A stretch of 64,000 nucleotides of DNA from Kingdonia uniflora (Eukaryota > Streptophyta > Magnoliopsida > Ranunculales > Circaeasteraceae), in contig JACGCM010000669.1 in assembly GCA_014058105.1 (NCBI GenBank), positions 558,001 to 622,000 on the forward strand, written 5' to 3'. A program made the position numbers and the translations under genes. The notes below the pieces were generated by a model. The model had not been told where the DNA came from, did not search any database, and worked only from the letters and a program-made list of their open reading frames with translations. Positions 12,210 to 23,493 of the stretch are shown here, in pieces (positions within the stretch are counted from its first letter, which is position 1; each line of letters starts with the position of its first letter).

Positions 12210-12304
12210 ATCATGGCTGACATCCAAACAGCAGAAAAGAATCCATTATAATGTGACCTGAAAATAAATAGTATCTGTCGCAGGCATATTAAAATAGATG
12301 AAAG

Positions 12305-12775
12305 CAAGTATGATCTTTGCCTAATCTTATGTTTGTTGGGGTCTTTGATATAAAACAAGTATTTTATATTTGTTATAATCGCAGAGATGTGTTGAGTAAG
12401 ACAAACCAAACGAATCATGATTTAACTGCAGTAATGTTTAGACATTTTGAAAGAGATAAAGGCTAGTATTACCTTTGCCTTATCGTATGCCTATTAGAGT
12501 CGTTGATATAAAACAAGTTTCTTCATTTGTTTTAATCACAGAGATTTAGTAGAGTCAGCCAAACCAAGTGTAATCCTTAATTTAACTGATATAATATCCC
12601 GAACAAGTTAAAGTAGATGAAGGCTAGTATTACCTTTGCTCTATCTTATGTTTAGTTGAGTCTTTGATATAAAACAAGTTTAAACATTTGTTTCAATCGC
12701 AAAAATTTAGTAGAATCAGCAAAGCCAAGTGCTATCCTTAATTTAGTTGGTATAAGATTGATTGAAAGTTAGTAT
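12305..12775. repeat. ~155-bp tandem repeat block, unit 2 (3 copies)
   Basis: Same three-copy arrangement as in unit 1, with the recurring TTTGATATAAAACAAG and AGTCAGCCAAACCAAGTG words. Confidence 0.8.
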
Positions 12776-12947
12776 TATCTATGCTTTAATCTATAGAATG
12801 TAGTTGAATCTCCATGAGTAGAGAGATGTTGTGAAAAAATTGGAAGCTTCATTGATAAGTTTATAATTTACATTGAATGGAGATTAAAATCACGCTTTTG
12901 GAATTGAAAATGCAAAAGCGAGAAATAGAAATGGAGTAGTGAGACGC

Positions 12948-15007
12948 TTAACGACAGTATCGTTTCAGCCGCCTAGTGTTATCAGGATTAGAAATGGGGA
13001 TTCCCTCTTCTATCATGAGGTACTATGATCCCAGGCCTGAGAGTCCTGTGATAATGAATGGACCCTTCCAATTGTCGGCTAATTTTCCAACGTGAGGCTA
13101 TTTGCGATATTAACATTACAAGCCAATTCGAACTCATTTTCTTCCCCAGTCAGCTTGTGATCTCGAACTGTATGATGGCATTCAGAAGGAATGATGGCCT
13201 CAATGCCATAGGCAAGGAGAAATGGGGTGTATTCGGCTGACTGTCGGGGAGTGGTATGATATTCATATAGGACTTGAGGCAGTTCTCGAACCCAATTCCC
13301 ATTTGTCTGTGAGGAAAGTCATTTTTTGAGTCCTTTCACGATGGCTTTGTTGGTGATTTCGGCTTAGCCATTGCATTGAGGATAGTAAGGATTAGATGGT
13401 GAGTGGATGATATTGTTTTGGTTGAGGAAGGTTATGATGTTTTCGTCAACAAATTGGGGCCGTTATTGATACGAATTAGGTGGGGGCACCCAAATCGACT
13501 AATGATGTGTTCCAACATAAAACAAGATAACCTCTTCTTCTCTGGTTTGACATAGTGCAACAGCCACTACCCATTTCGTAAAAGAATCGGCAGCTATGAG
13601 TTGGTGACGGCGGTTACCTGGAGAGTTAAGGAATTCACCGACGAGATAAGTTCTTATCATTTGAATGGCCTGAAAATCTTGCTTGCATGGATATCGAGCG
13701 AAGGGGCGCGTATCATGTCCCTATGTTTTTGGAAGGCATCACATCTGTGTGAATATTCCATTGTTTATGTGCGCATACCAGGCTAGAATATTCCTTGTAT
13801 AATAACTCGGTTTACTAGATATTGACCTTCGGCATGGGAGCCACAAGTCCCTTCATGCAGTTCGCGGAACATTTTACGTACTTTTGGTTTGGAGTTGCAC
13901 TTGAGTTAAGGCCCCGTGACGGAAATGCGGTATAGCATTCCATTTTGATTTGCGTAGTGCGTAGAGTTGCTGATTAGCTGTCGGCACTCTTTTGGATCTG
14001 CTGGAAGTGATCCGTTATAATAGTTATCGACACCGAGGTTGCCTAGGAAAGGCTTTCGCCAATCGTCATCTCCCACTTTATCCCCCCCAGTGTTGATCTA
14101 GCATACAAAAATGCGGTCAATACTGGGGTTAAAATGATTTTGATCTGGATATATTGAGCTTCTGTACCCAAGACCCCGGCTAAATATGCTAATGAATTGG
14201 TGTGTCTATTTTTACCTTGAAGAAAATAATTTAGACTTGCTTTCGTGAACTTGCTCATCATATCAACAATGAGGGCTACGTAATTGATAATTTTTCCATT
14301 CTTCTTATATTGCTCAGAGTAATTGTGGATGATGAGTAGTGAACTTGTGTAAACTAAGGGTTCGGGGACATCAAACTCAAGAGTGAGGTCGATTCTATGA
14401 ATGAGAGCTTCATATTCGGTGAAATTATTTGAGGCTGCAAAATCCAAGAGGATTTATTTCTCAATTCTATCATTGGATAGGATATTCAGTGCGATTCTGA
14501 TTCCTGACCTTGCGGGTCCTGCTGATCCATCCCTAAAAAGTCTCCACCCATTTTTAGTAATCCATTCAACTCATTCGTCAAACGGTTTGGGGGTGGATCT
14601 TTTAGAGTTTCAACTGTATGGTCAGGGTCTTGTTCATCACACTCAGGATCTTTCAGCGGAAAATCCGCGAGAAAATCGACAACGGCATGTCCCTTCTCGA
14701 AATGACATTGTTCAAACTTGATATTATGTTCTCCAAAACTGACAGACAACTGTTGCACTCTCCTTGATTTTTCTTTGTAGGATAGAACTTTCCAAAATGG
14801 GTAGTTCGTCATGACTTTGACTGAATGAGCTTGGAGGTAGTGCATGAGTTCTTTCTCACGGAGCTTCTGCTACATAGTTAACTGAAGTTTGAGCTCGGCG
14901 TGTTTCTCTATTTTGGCATTGAGATTCACCTGTAACTCTGTATGTTTCCCTGGCTTAATTGAAACATCGAGCTGGATGACAGTAGCTGGTCGTCTGGAAG
15001 TAGCCAT
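12948..15007 (-). pseudogene. Internally deleted gag-pol relic, array unit 2
   Basis: Same order as unit 1. It holds the best RT-tail frame of the array (14845-14486: LQAHSVKVMTNYPFWKVLS, then SVSFGEHNIKFEQ and AVVDFLADFPLKDP) and a long second RNase H frame (14447-14043: SNNFTEYEALIHRIDLTLEF). Integrase is damaged: a lost base near 13463 breaks the DNGPQF region. About 130 bp are missing at 13105-13112, where GATATTA joins the sequence after CATATTA, removing the integrase C-terminal segment seen in units 1, 3 and 4. Not functional. Confidence 0.86.
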
Positions 15008-15061
15008 GATTGAAAATTGAATTGAAAGAATACTTTAGGATATCGTGGAAATGCAATCTTT

Positions 15062-15079
15062 CCCACCCATGGCGCGAAA
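15062..15079 (-). promoter_or_regulatory. Primer-binding site of LTR3 (mutated)
   Basis: The minus strand reads TTTCGCGCCATGGGTGGG after the LTR end. It is like the site at 10932 but with changes including TGGCGCC to TCGCGCC. Confidence 0.75.
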
Positions 15080-15616
15080 TGTAATGGCCAAATTCCGTAA
15101 GCTCAAAATGGCTTAGAATTTGCTATCACACCAATGAACCTACGGCAATATTCTAATGGAAAGCAAGAAATAATACAAGTGATTTTAGCATGAAAAACCT
15201 CTCAATATCTAGATATAGAAATGCTTGAACCATATAACAATGAAGTTTGAATGTTATGATAATCTTGAACAAGTTGTTTCTTGGTGATCTCTTGAGTAAT
15301 TTTTCAGGTCCATGTCACTTATGGAACCTCTTCCTTATATAGGACTTCTCCGTAGCTCTTCATCGTGCTAGAGTACGCTCTCTGAAGAATGTGGTTTGTG
15401 GTGGTTGATTGAGTAACTGTTGAGTTTGTAAGGGACCGATATCTTTGACTGGTTAAGGTTTTCGGTTTGAGTTCGACCCATAATCTTCACCAGTTCGTAG
15501 AGTAGGTTGGAATATTGATTGGAGAAGTTATGCTAAAAATGCGTGAGTCTGAGATGGAGGTAATTTAAACTGGCGACAGCTCAATTTTAGGTGAGATCGA
15601 GGGATAGGTTCCTACA
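15080..15616 (-). repeat. LTR3 of the gypsy array, with ~84-bp deletion
   Basis: 537 bp with TG/CA ends. Relative to the other LTRs, about 84 bp are missing at about 15206, where CTCTCAAT joins ATCTAGATATAG. The TATA-type box is kept (15334-15343). Confidence 0.92.
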
Positions 15617-15757
15617 CACACGAAATCAATTTATACCTCCACAATAAATTTCTTACTCTTAAATTCATATTCTCCTACATACTTATAAAAACTTCACCAT
15701 CATTCCCAATGCTCCAATATTTAAAATTTAAATAATTCCTATCCATCATTTACATAA

Positions 15758-16255
15758 AACAAGGAACATAATCTGTACATTCATATAAAACAAGAAATTA
15801 AGAGACTTTGCGCTCAGCTGGAAGACCTAGAGGCCACTAATCAGGCTTAATTAGATAAAGCCGTAAAAAAATTGGAAGAGAGTATAACTTTTGATGCTTT
15901 TACAGAAGGGGAAATTGCACATCAAAAGAGATTGTATGCAATTTTGGTGTTACGCCTCGAAAATGTGGGATCTTTCTTTTCAAAGATAGTTGTATCTCAT
16001 GCATCACGCTCTGACCTATTAAAGTTGATCGTTGCATATTTTGTAGTGGAAATAAAAGGACTTGAGTTAGAATAAGATACCTTGTTCAAGAGTTTGCTTG
16101 ACAAGGGATGCATTTGTTGAGTAAATATAGATCGAGGGAACTGTATGGCCATCATGGAAACAAATTAAGGTCCGCGACCAGCTGATCTGTTAGAGATGGG
16201 CAGAGTTACTGTAACTCACAAACTGAATTTTGATTGACCTTCTACTGTAGGGTAA
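15758..16255 (+). pseudogene. Antisense ORF of array unit 3
   Basis: The same frame as units 1 and 2, more diverged (RLENVGSFFSKIVVSHASRS, then LLKLIVAYFVVEIKG). The stop at 16073-16075 is TAA here, not TGA. Downstream there is another in-frame TGA after DKGCIC-like codons. Unknown protein, no ATG. Confidence 0.64.
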
Positions 16256-16349
16256 ATCATGGCTGACATCCCAATAGCAGAAAAGAATCCATTGTAATGT
16301 GACCTAAAATTAAATAGAATCTGCCGCATGCATATTAAAATTGATGAAA

Positions 16350-16810
16350 GCAAGTATGATCTTTGCCTAATCTTATGTTTGCTGGGCTCTTTGATATAAA
16401 ACAAGTTTTTTATATTTGCTATAATCGCAGAGATGGGTTGAGTCAGTTAAACCAAGTGAATCGTGATAGAACTGTAGTAATGTTTAGACATATTGAAAGA
16501 TATAAAGGCTTGTATTACCTTTGCCTTATTTTATGCCTGTTAGAGTCGTTGATATAAAACAAGTTTCTACATTTATTTTAATCACAAAGATTTAGTAGAG
16601 TCAGCCAAACCAAGTGTAATCCTTAATTTAGCTGATATAATGTCCAAAACAAGTTGAAGTAGATGAAGGTTAGTATTACCTTTGCCCTATCCTATGTTTG
16701 GTAGAGTCTTTGATATAAATCAAGTTTCAACATTTGTCTCAATCGCAGAGATTTAGTAGAGTCAGCCAAACCAAGTGTTATCCTTGATTTAACTGGTATA
16801 AGATTGGTTG
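16350..16810. repeat. ~155-bp tandem repeat block, unit 3 (3 copies)
   Basis: Three copies in the same place as in units 1, 2 and 4, with the words TTTGATATAAA and AGTCAGCCAAACCAAGTG. Confidence 0.8.
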
Positions 16811-16993
16811 AAAGTTAGTATTATTTATTCCGTAATCTATGTGATGTAGTTAAATCTACGTGAGTAGAGAGATGTTGTGAAAACCTTGGAAGTTTCATCA
16901 ATAAGTTCAAAATTTACATTGAATGGAGATTAAAATCACGCTTTAGGAATTAAAAATACAAAAGCAAGAAATAGAAATAGACTAGTAAGACGT

Positions 16994-19188
16994 TTAACGA
17001 GAGTATCGTTTCAGTCGCCAAGTGTTATCGGGATTAGAAATGGGGATTTCCTCATCTGTCATGAGGTACTATGATCCCAGGTCTGAGAGTCCTGTGATAA
17101 TGAATGGACCCTCCCAATTGTCGGCTAATTTTCCAGAGTAAGGCTCTTTGCGATATTGAGGAATATCTCTGAGGACGAGATCATCGATTTGGAAGGTAAA
17201 GTTTCTAACTCGGCTGTTGTGCGATCTCGCTAGCATATGATGATATTGACGTAGTTTAGCGATGATGCGTTCCTTGGTTTCATCGATCATATTAACATTG
17301 CAAGCCAATTCGAACTCATTTTCTTCGTCAATCAGCTTGTGATCTCGAACTGTATGATGGTATTCAAAAGGAATGATGGCCTCAGTGCCATAGGCATTGT
17401 GAAATAGGGTGTATTCGGTTGACTATCAGGGAGTGGTATGATATTCCCATAGGACATGATGCAGTTCTCGAACCCAATTCCCATTTGTCTGTGAGTAAAG
17501 TCATTTATTGAGTCCATCCACGATGGTTTTGTTGGTGATTTTGGCTTAGCCATTGCCTTAAGGATAGTAAGGATTGGATGGTGAGTGGATGATATTGTTT
17601 TAGTTGAGATAGGTTATGATTTTTTCAGCAACAAATTGGGGCCCGTTATAGATACGAATTAGGTGGGGGCACCCAAACCGAGTAATGATGTGTTCCAAGA
17701 TAAAAAAAAGATGACCTCTTCTTCTCTGGCTTGACATAGTGGAACTGCCTCTACCCATTTCGTAAAAGAATTGGCAGCTACGAGTAGGTGACGGCGGTTA
17801 CCTGGAGAGTTAAGGAATTCGCTGACGAGATAGGTACCTATCTTTTCAATGGCCAGAAAACCATGCTTGCATGGATTTCTAGCGAAGGGGCGCGTATCAT
17901 GTGTCTATGTTTTTGGAAGACGTCACATCTGTGTGAATACTCCTTTGTTTGCTTGCACATGTCAGGCTAGAATATTACTTGTATAATAGCTTGGTTTACT
18001 TGGTATTGACCTTCGGCATGGGAGCCACAAGTTCCTTCATGTAATTCGCGGAGCATTTTATCTACTTTTGGTTTGGAGATGCACTTGAGTTAAGGCCCCG
18101 TGACGGAAATGCGGTATAGCATTTCATTTTGATTTGCGTAGTACGTAGAGTTATTGATCAGCTGTCAGTGCTTTTTGGATCTACTTGAAGTGATCCGTTC
18201 CTGCTGTGATCGACATCGAGATTGGCTAAGAAAGGCTTTCGCCAATCATTATCTCCCCCTTTATCACCCCCAGTGTATATCAAGCATACAGAAATACGAT
18301 CAATGCTGGGGTTGAAATGATTTCGATCTGGTGATATTGAGCTTCTTTACCCAAGACCCCGGCTAAATATGCTAATGAATCGGCGTGTCTATTTTCACCT
18401 CGAAGAAAATAATTGAGAGTTGCTTTTGTAAACTTTCTCATCATATCAATAATGAGGGCTTCGTAATTGATCATTTTTCCATTCTTCTTATATTGCTCAG
18501 AGTAATGATGGATGATGAGTAGTGAATCTGTGTAAACTAAGAGTTCGGGAACATCGAGCTCAAGAGCGAGGTCGAGTCTATGAATGAGAGCTTCATATTC
18601 GGTACATTATTTGAGGCCGCAAAATCCAAGAGGATTTATTTCTCAATTCTATCATTGGATGGGTTATTCAGTACGATTCTGATTCCTGACCTTGCGGGCC
18701 CTGCTTTTCCATCCCTAAAAAGTCTCCACCCATTTTTAGTAATCCATTCAACTCATTCGTCAAATGGTTTGGGGGTGGATCTTTTAGAGTTTCAACTGTA
18801 AGGTCAGGGTCTTTCTCCTCCCACTCGAGATCTTTCAGTTGAAAATCTATGAGAAAATCGGCAACGGCCTGTCCCTTCTCGAAATTACTTGTTTGAACTG
18901 GTTATTATCTTCTCCCAAACTAACAGACCACTGTTGCACTCTCCTTGATTTTTCTTTGTTAGATAGAACTTCCCAAAGTGGGTAGTTCGTCATGACTTTG
19001 ACTAAATGAGCTTGGAAGTAGTGCTTGAGTTCTTTCTCAAGGAGCTTCTAATACTTAGTTAACTGAAGTTCGAGCTCGGCGTGTTTCTCTATTTTGGCAT
19101 TGAGATTCACCCGTAACTCTGTATGTTTCCCCAACCCAATTGAAACATCGAGCTGGATACCTGTAGCTTGTCGTCTGGTAGTAGCCAT
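16994..19188 (-). pseudogene. Internally deleted gag-pol relic, array unit 3
   Basis: The ATG is at 19188; its first codons give MATTRR. The RT tail (about 18990-18800), second RNase H (about 18600-18280, with KATLNYFLRGENRHADSLA) and integrase follow in order. The integrase C-terminal part is well kept at 17308-17069 (ARSHNSRVRNFTFQIDDLVL, KLADNWEGPFIITGLS). Stops interrupt every domain. Confidence 0.86.
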
Positions 19189-19242
19189 GATTTAAAATTG
19201 AAGTTAAAGAATGCTTTAGGATATCGTGGAAATACAATCTTT

Positions 19243-19260
19243 TCCACATATGGCACCAAA
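19243..19260 (-). promoter_or_regulatory. Primer-binding site of LTR4 (mutated)
   Basis: The minus strand reads TTTGGTGCCATATGTGGA after the LTR end, a variant of the TGGCGCC-type site. Confidence 0.75.
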
Positions 19261-19880
19261 TGTAATGGCCAAATTCCGTAAGCTCAAAATGGCTTAGAAT
19301 TCACTATCACACCAATGAACCTGCGACCATATTCTAATGGAAAGCAAGAAATAGTATAAGTGATTTTTGCGTTAAAAACCTCTTAATAGGTAAAAAAACC
19401 ATGACCTCGAGTTGAGGATTTTGGTAAATGTATATTTATTGTTTGAGGCGGATATCTTATTACAAGTGATCTCTAGATGTAGAAATGCTTGAACCTTATA
19501 ACTATGAAGTTTGAATGTTATGAGAATCTTGAACAAGTTGTTTCCTGGTTATCTCTTGTGTAATTTTTCAGGTCCATGTCTCTTCATGAACCTCTTCCTT
19601 ATATAGGCCTTCTCCATAGCTCTTTATCGTGCTGGAGCACGTTCTCCGAACAATGTGGTTTGTGGTAGTTGACTGAATAACTCTTGAGTTCGTAAGGGAC
19701 AGGTGTCTTTGACTGGTTTAGGTTTTCGATTTATGTTCGACCCATATTCTTCACCAGTTCGCGGAGTTGGTTGGAATGTTGATAGGAGAAGTTATGTTAA
19801 AAATACGTTTGTCTGAGATGGAGGTAATTTGAAGTGGCGACAACTCGATTTTAGGTGAGATCGAGGGTTAGGTTCCTACA
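19261..19880 (-). repeat. LTR4 of the gypsy array
   Basis: 620 bp, TGTAATGGCC...GGTTCCTACA, full length. TATA-type box at 19598-19607. Confidence 0.92.
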
Positions 19881-20021
19881 CACGCGAAATCAATTTATAC
19901 CTCCACAATAAATTTCTTACTCTTAATTTCATATTCTCCTATTTACTTATAACAACTTCACCGTCATTCCCAATGCTCCAATATTCAAAATTTCAATAAA
20001 TCCTAACCAACATTTACATAA

Positions 20022-20519
20022 AGCAAGGAACATAATCTGTACATTCACATAAAACAAGAAATTAGGAGACTTTACGCTCAGCTGGCAGACCTCGAGACCA
20101 TTAATCAGGCTGAATCTGCTAAAGCCGTCAAAAAATTAGAAGAGGGTATAACTTCTGATGCTTTGACAGAAAGGGAAATAACATATCAAAAGAGACTGTA
20201 TGCAATATTGGAGTCACGTCTCGAGAATGTGAGATCTCTCTTTTCAATGATAGTTGTATCTCATGCATCACTCTCAGATTTATTAAAGTTGATCGTTGCG
20301 TATTTTGTAGGGGAAGTAAAAGGACTTGAGTTAGAATGAGATACCTTTTTCAAGAGTTTGCTTGACAAGGGATGCATTTGCAGAGTTAATACAGATCAAG
20401 GGAACTGTATGGCCTTCAGGGAAACAAATTTAGGCCCTCGACCAGCTGATCTGGTTGAGAGGGGCAGAGTTACTGTAACTCGCAAACTGAATTTTGATCG
20501 ACCTTCTGCTGTAGGCTAA
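20022..20519 (+). pseudogene. Antisense ORF of array unit 4
   Basis: This is the cleanest copy. The frame passes through QKRLYAILESRLENVRSLFS and DLLKLIVAYFVGEVKGLELE to a TGA at 20337-20339. It then stays open for 59 codons (DKGCICRVNTDQGNCMAF, ETNLGPRPADLVERG, RKLNFDRP) to TAA at 20517. Only the one stop separates the halves. There is no ATG, and no known domain is recognised. Confidence 0.7.
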
Positions 20520-20619
20520 ATCATGGCTGACATCCCAACAGCAGAAAATAATCCATTGTGATGTGACCTGAAAATAAATAGTATCTGCCGCAGGCATATT
20601 AAAATAGATGAAATCAAGT

Positions 20620-21070
20620 ATGATCTTTGCCTAATCTTATGTTTGCTGGGGTCTTTGATATAAAAGTAGCTTTTTATATTTGTTATATTCGCAGAGATGG
20701 GTTGAGTCAGTTAAACCAAGTGAATCTTGATGGAACTGTAGTAATGTTTCGACATATTGAATGAGATAAAGGCTAGGATTACTTTTGCCTTAACGTATGC
20801 CTGTTAGAGTCGTTGATATAAATCAGTTTCTACATTTGTTTTAATCGCAAAGATTTAGTAGAGTCAACCAAGCCAAGTGTAATCTATAATTTAACTAATA
20901 GAATATCCCAAACAAGTTGAAGTAGATGAAGGCTAGTATTACCTTTGCCCTATCTTATGTTTGGTAGAGTCTTTGATATAAAACAAGTTTCAACATTTAT
21001 TTCAATCGCAGAGATTTAGTAAAGTCAACCAAACCATGTGTTATCCTTAATTTAACTTGTATAAGATTGA
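20620..21070. repeat. ~155-bp tandem repeat block, unit 4 (3 copies)
   Basis: Same block as in the other units, with three diverged copies. Confidence 0.8.
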
Positions 21071-21256
21071 TCAAAAGTTAGTATTGTCTATTCTTTAATC
21101 TATAGAATGTAGTTGAATCTACGTGAGTAGAGAGATGTTGTGAAAAACTTGGAAGTTTCATTGATAAGTTAAGAATTTTTATTGAATGGAGATTAAAATC
21201 ACGCTTTTGGAATTGAAAAAACAAAAGCGAGAAATATAAATGGAGTAGTGAGACGC

Positions 21257-23439
21257 TTAACGATAGTATCATTTCACTCGCCTAGTGTTATAAGGATTAG
21301 AAATGGGGATTCCCTCTTCTGTCATGAGGTAATATGATCTCTGGCCTGAGAGTCCAGTGATAATGAATGGACCCTCCCAATTGTCGGCTAATTTTCCAGC
21401 GTGAGGCTCTTTACGATATTGAGGAATATCTCTGAGGACGAGATCGTCGATTTAGAAGGTAAAGTTTCCAACTCGGCTGTTGTGCGATCTTGCTAGCATA
21501 TGATGATATTGACCTAGTTTAGCGATGGTGCGTTCCTTTGTTTCATCGATCATATTAACATTGCAAGCCAATTCGAACTCATTTTCTTCGTCAGTCTACT
21601 AGTGATCTCTAACTGGATGATGGTATTCAGAAGGAATGATGGACTCAGTGCCATAGGCATGGTGAAATGGGGTGTATTCGGTTGGCTGTCGGGAAGTGGT
21701 ATGATATTCCCATAGGACATGAGGCAGTTCTCGAACCCAATTCCCATTTCTCTATGAGTAAAGTCATTTTTAGAGTCCATCCACGATGGTCTTGTTGGTT
21801 ATTTTGGCTTAGCCATTGCCTTGTGGATAGTAAGGATTAGATAATGAGTGGATGATATTGTTTTGGTTGAGGAAGGTTATGATTTTTTCAGCAACAAATT
21901 GGGGCCCGTTATCAATACGAATTAGATGGGGGCACCCAAACCGAGTAATAATATGTTCCAAGATAAAAAAAGATGACCTCTTATTCTCTGGTTTGATATA
22001 GTTGAACTGCCTCTATCCATTTCATAAAATAATCAACAGCTACGAGTAGGTGACGGCGGTTACCTGGAGAGTTAAAGAATTCGCCGACGAGATAAGTACC
22101 TATCTTTTGAATGGCCAGAAAACCTTGCTTGTATGGATTTCATGAGAAGGGGCGCGTATCATGTGTCTATATTTTCGGAAGGCGTCACATCTGTGTGAAT
22201 ACTCCATTGTTTGCGTACGCATGCCAGGCTAGAATATTCCTTGTATAATAGCTCGGTTTACTAGATATTGACCTTCGGCATGGGAGCCACAAGTCCCTTC
22301 ATGTAGTTCGCGGAGTATTTTATCTACTTTTTGTTTGGAGATGCACTTGATTTAAGTCCCCGTGACGGAAATACGATTTAGCATTGCATTTTGATTTGCG
22401 TAGTGCGTAGAGTTATTGATCAGCTGTCGGCGCTTTTTTGGATCTACTTGAAGTGATCCGTTGCAACTGTTATTGACATCGAGATTGGCTAAGAAAGGCT
22501 TTCGCCAATCGTTTATCCCCCAGTGTTGATCCAGCATACATAAATTTGATCAATGCTGGGGTTGAAATGATTTCGATCTGGAGATATTGAGCTTCTGTAC
22601 CCGAGACCATGGCTAAATATGCTAATGAATCGGCGTGTTTATTTTCACCTCAAAGAAAATAATTGAGAGTTTCGTTCGTGAACTTTCTCATCATATCAAC
22701 AATGAGGGCTACGTAATTGATCATTTTTCCATTCATCTTATATTGTTCAGAGTAATGGTGGATGATGAGTAGTGAATCTGTGTAAACTAAGAGTTCGGGG
22801 GCATCGAGCTCAAGGGCGAGGTCGAGTCAATGAATAAGAGCTTCAAATTCGGTGATATTATTTAAGGCCGCAAAATCCAAGAGGATTGATTTCTCAATTC
22901 TTTCATTGGATGGGTTAATCAGTACGATTCCGATTCCTGACCCTGCGGGTCCTGCTAATCCATCCGTAAGAAGTCTCCACCCATTTTTTGTAATCCATTC
23001 AACTCATTCGTAAAATGGTTTGGGGGTGGATCTTTGAGAGTTTCTACTGTAAGGTCAAGGTCTTGCTCCTCCCACTCGGGATCTTTCAGCGGAAAATCTG
23101 CGAGAAAATCGGCAACGGCCTGTCCCTTCTCGAAATGATATTGTTCGAACTTGATATTATGTTCTCCCAAACTAATAGACCACTGTTGCACTCTCCTTGA
23201 TTTTTTTTGTTTGATAGAACTTCCCAAAGTGGGTAGTTCGTCATGACTTTGACTAAATGAGCTTGGAAGTAGTGCTTGAGTTCTTTCTCACGGAGCTTCT
23301 GCTACTTAGTTAACTGAAGTTCGAGCTCGGCGCGTTTCTTTGTTTTGGCATTGAGATTCACCCCTAACTCAGTAAGTTGCCTCGGCTCAATTGAAACATC
23401 GAGCTGGAGTCCTGTAGCTGGTCGTCTGGAAGTAGCCAT
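21257..23439 (-). pseudogene. Internally deleted gag-pol relic, array unit 4
   Basis: The ATG is at 23439. The RT tail at 23227-22955 reads SRRVQQWSISLGEHNIKFEQ and AVADFLADFPLKDPEWEEQD. The second RNase H is at about 22870-22550 and the linker at 22537-22352. Integrase follows with IRIDNGPQF near 21910, and its C-terminal part is at about 21540-21340. It has the same missing gag-PR-RT centre as the other units, so that deletion predates the array. Stops are present. Confidence 0.86.
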
Positions 23440-23493
23440 GATTAAAAATTGTAATGAAAGAATGCTTTAGGATATCGTGAAAATACAATCTTA

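Noticed and set aside
7569..20339. Treating the 67-residue antisense frames as small proteins with their own start
   Set aside because: The apparent start is TTG, not ATG, in units 1-3 and is absent in unit 4; the frame is open further upstream. It is better read as part of a longer frame or an internal exon.
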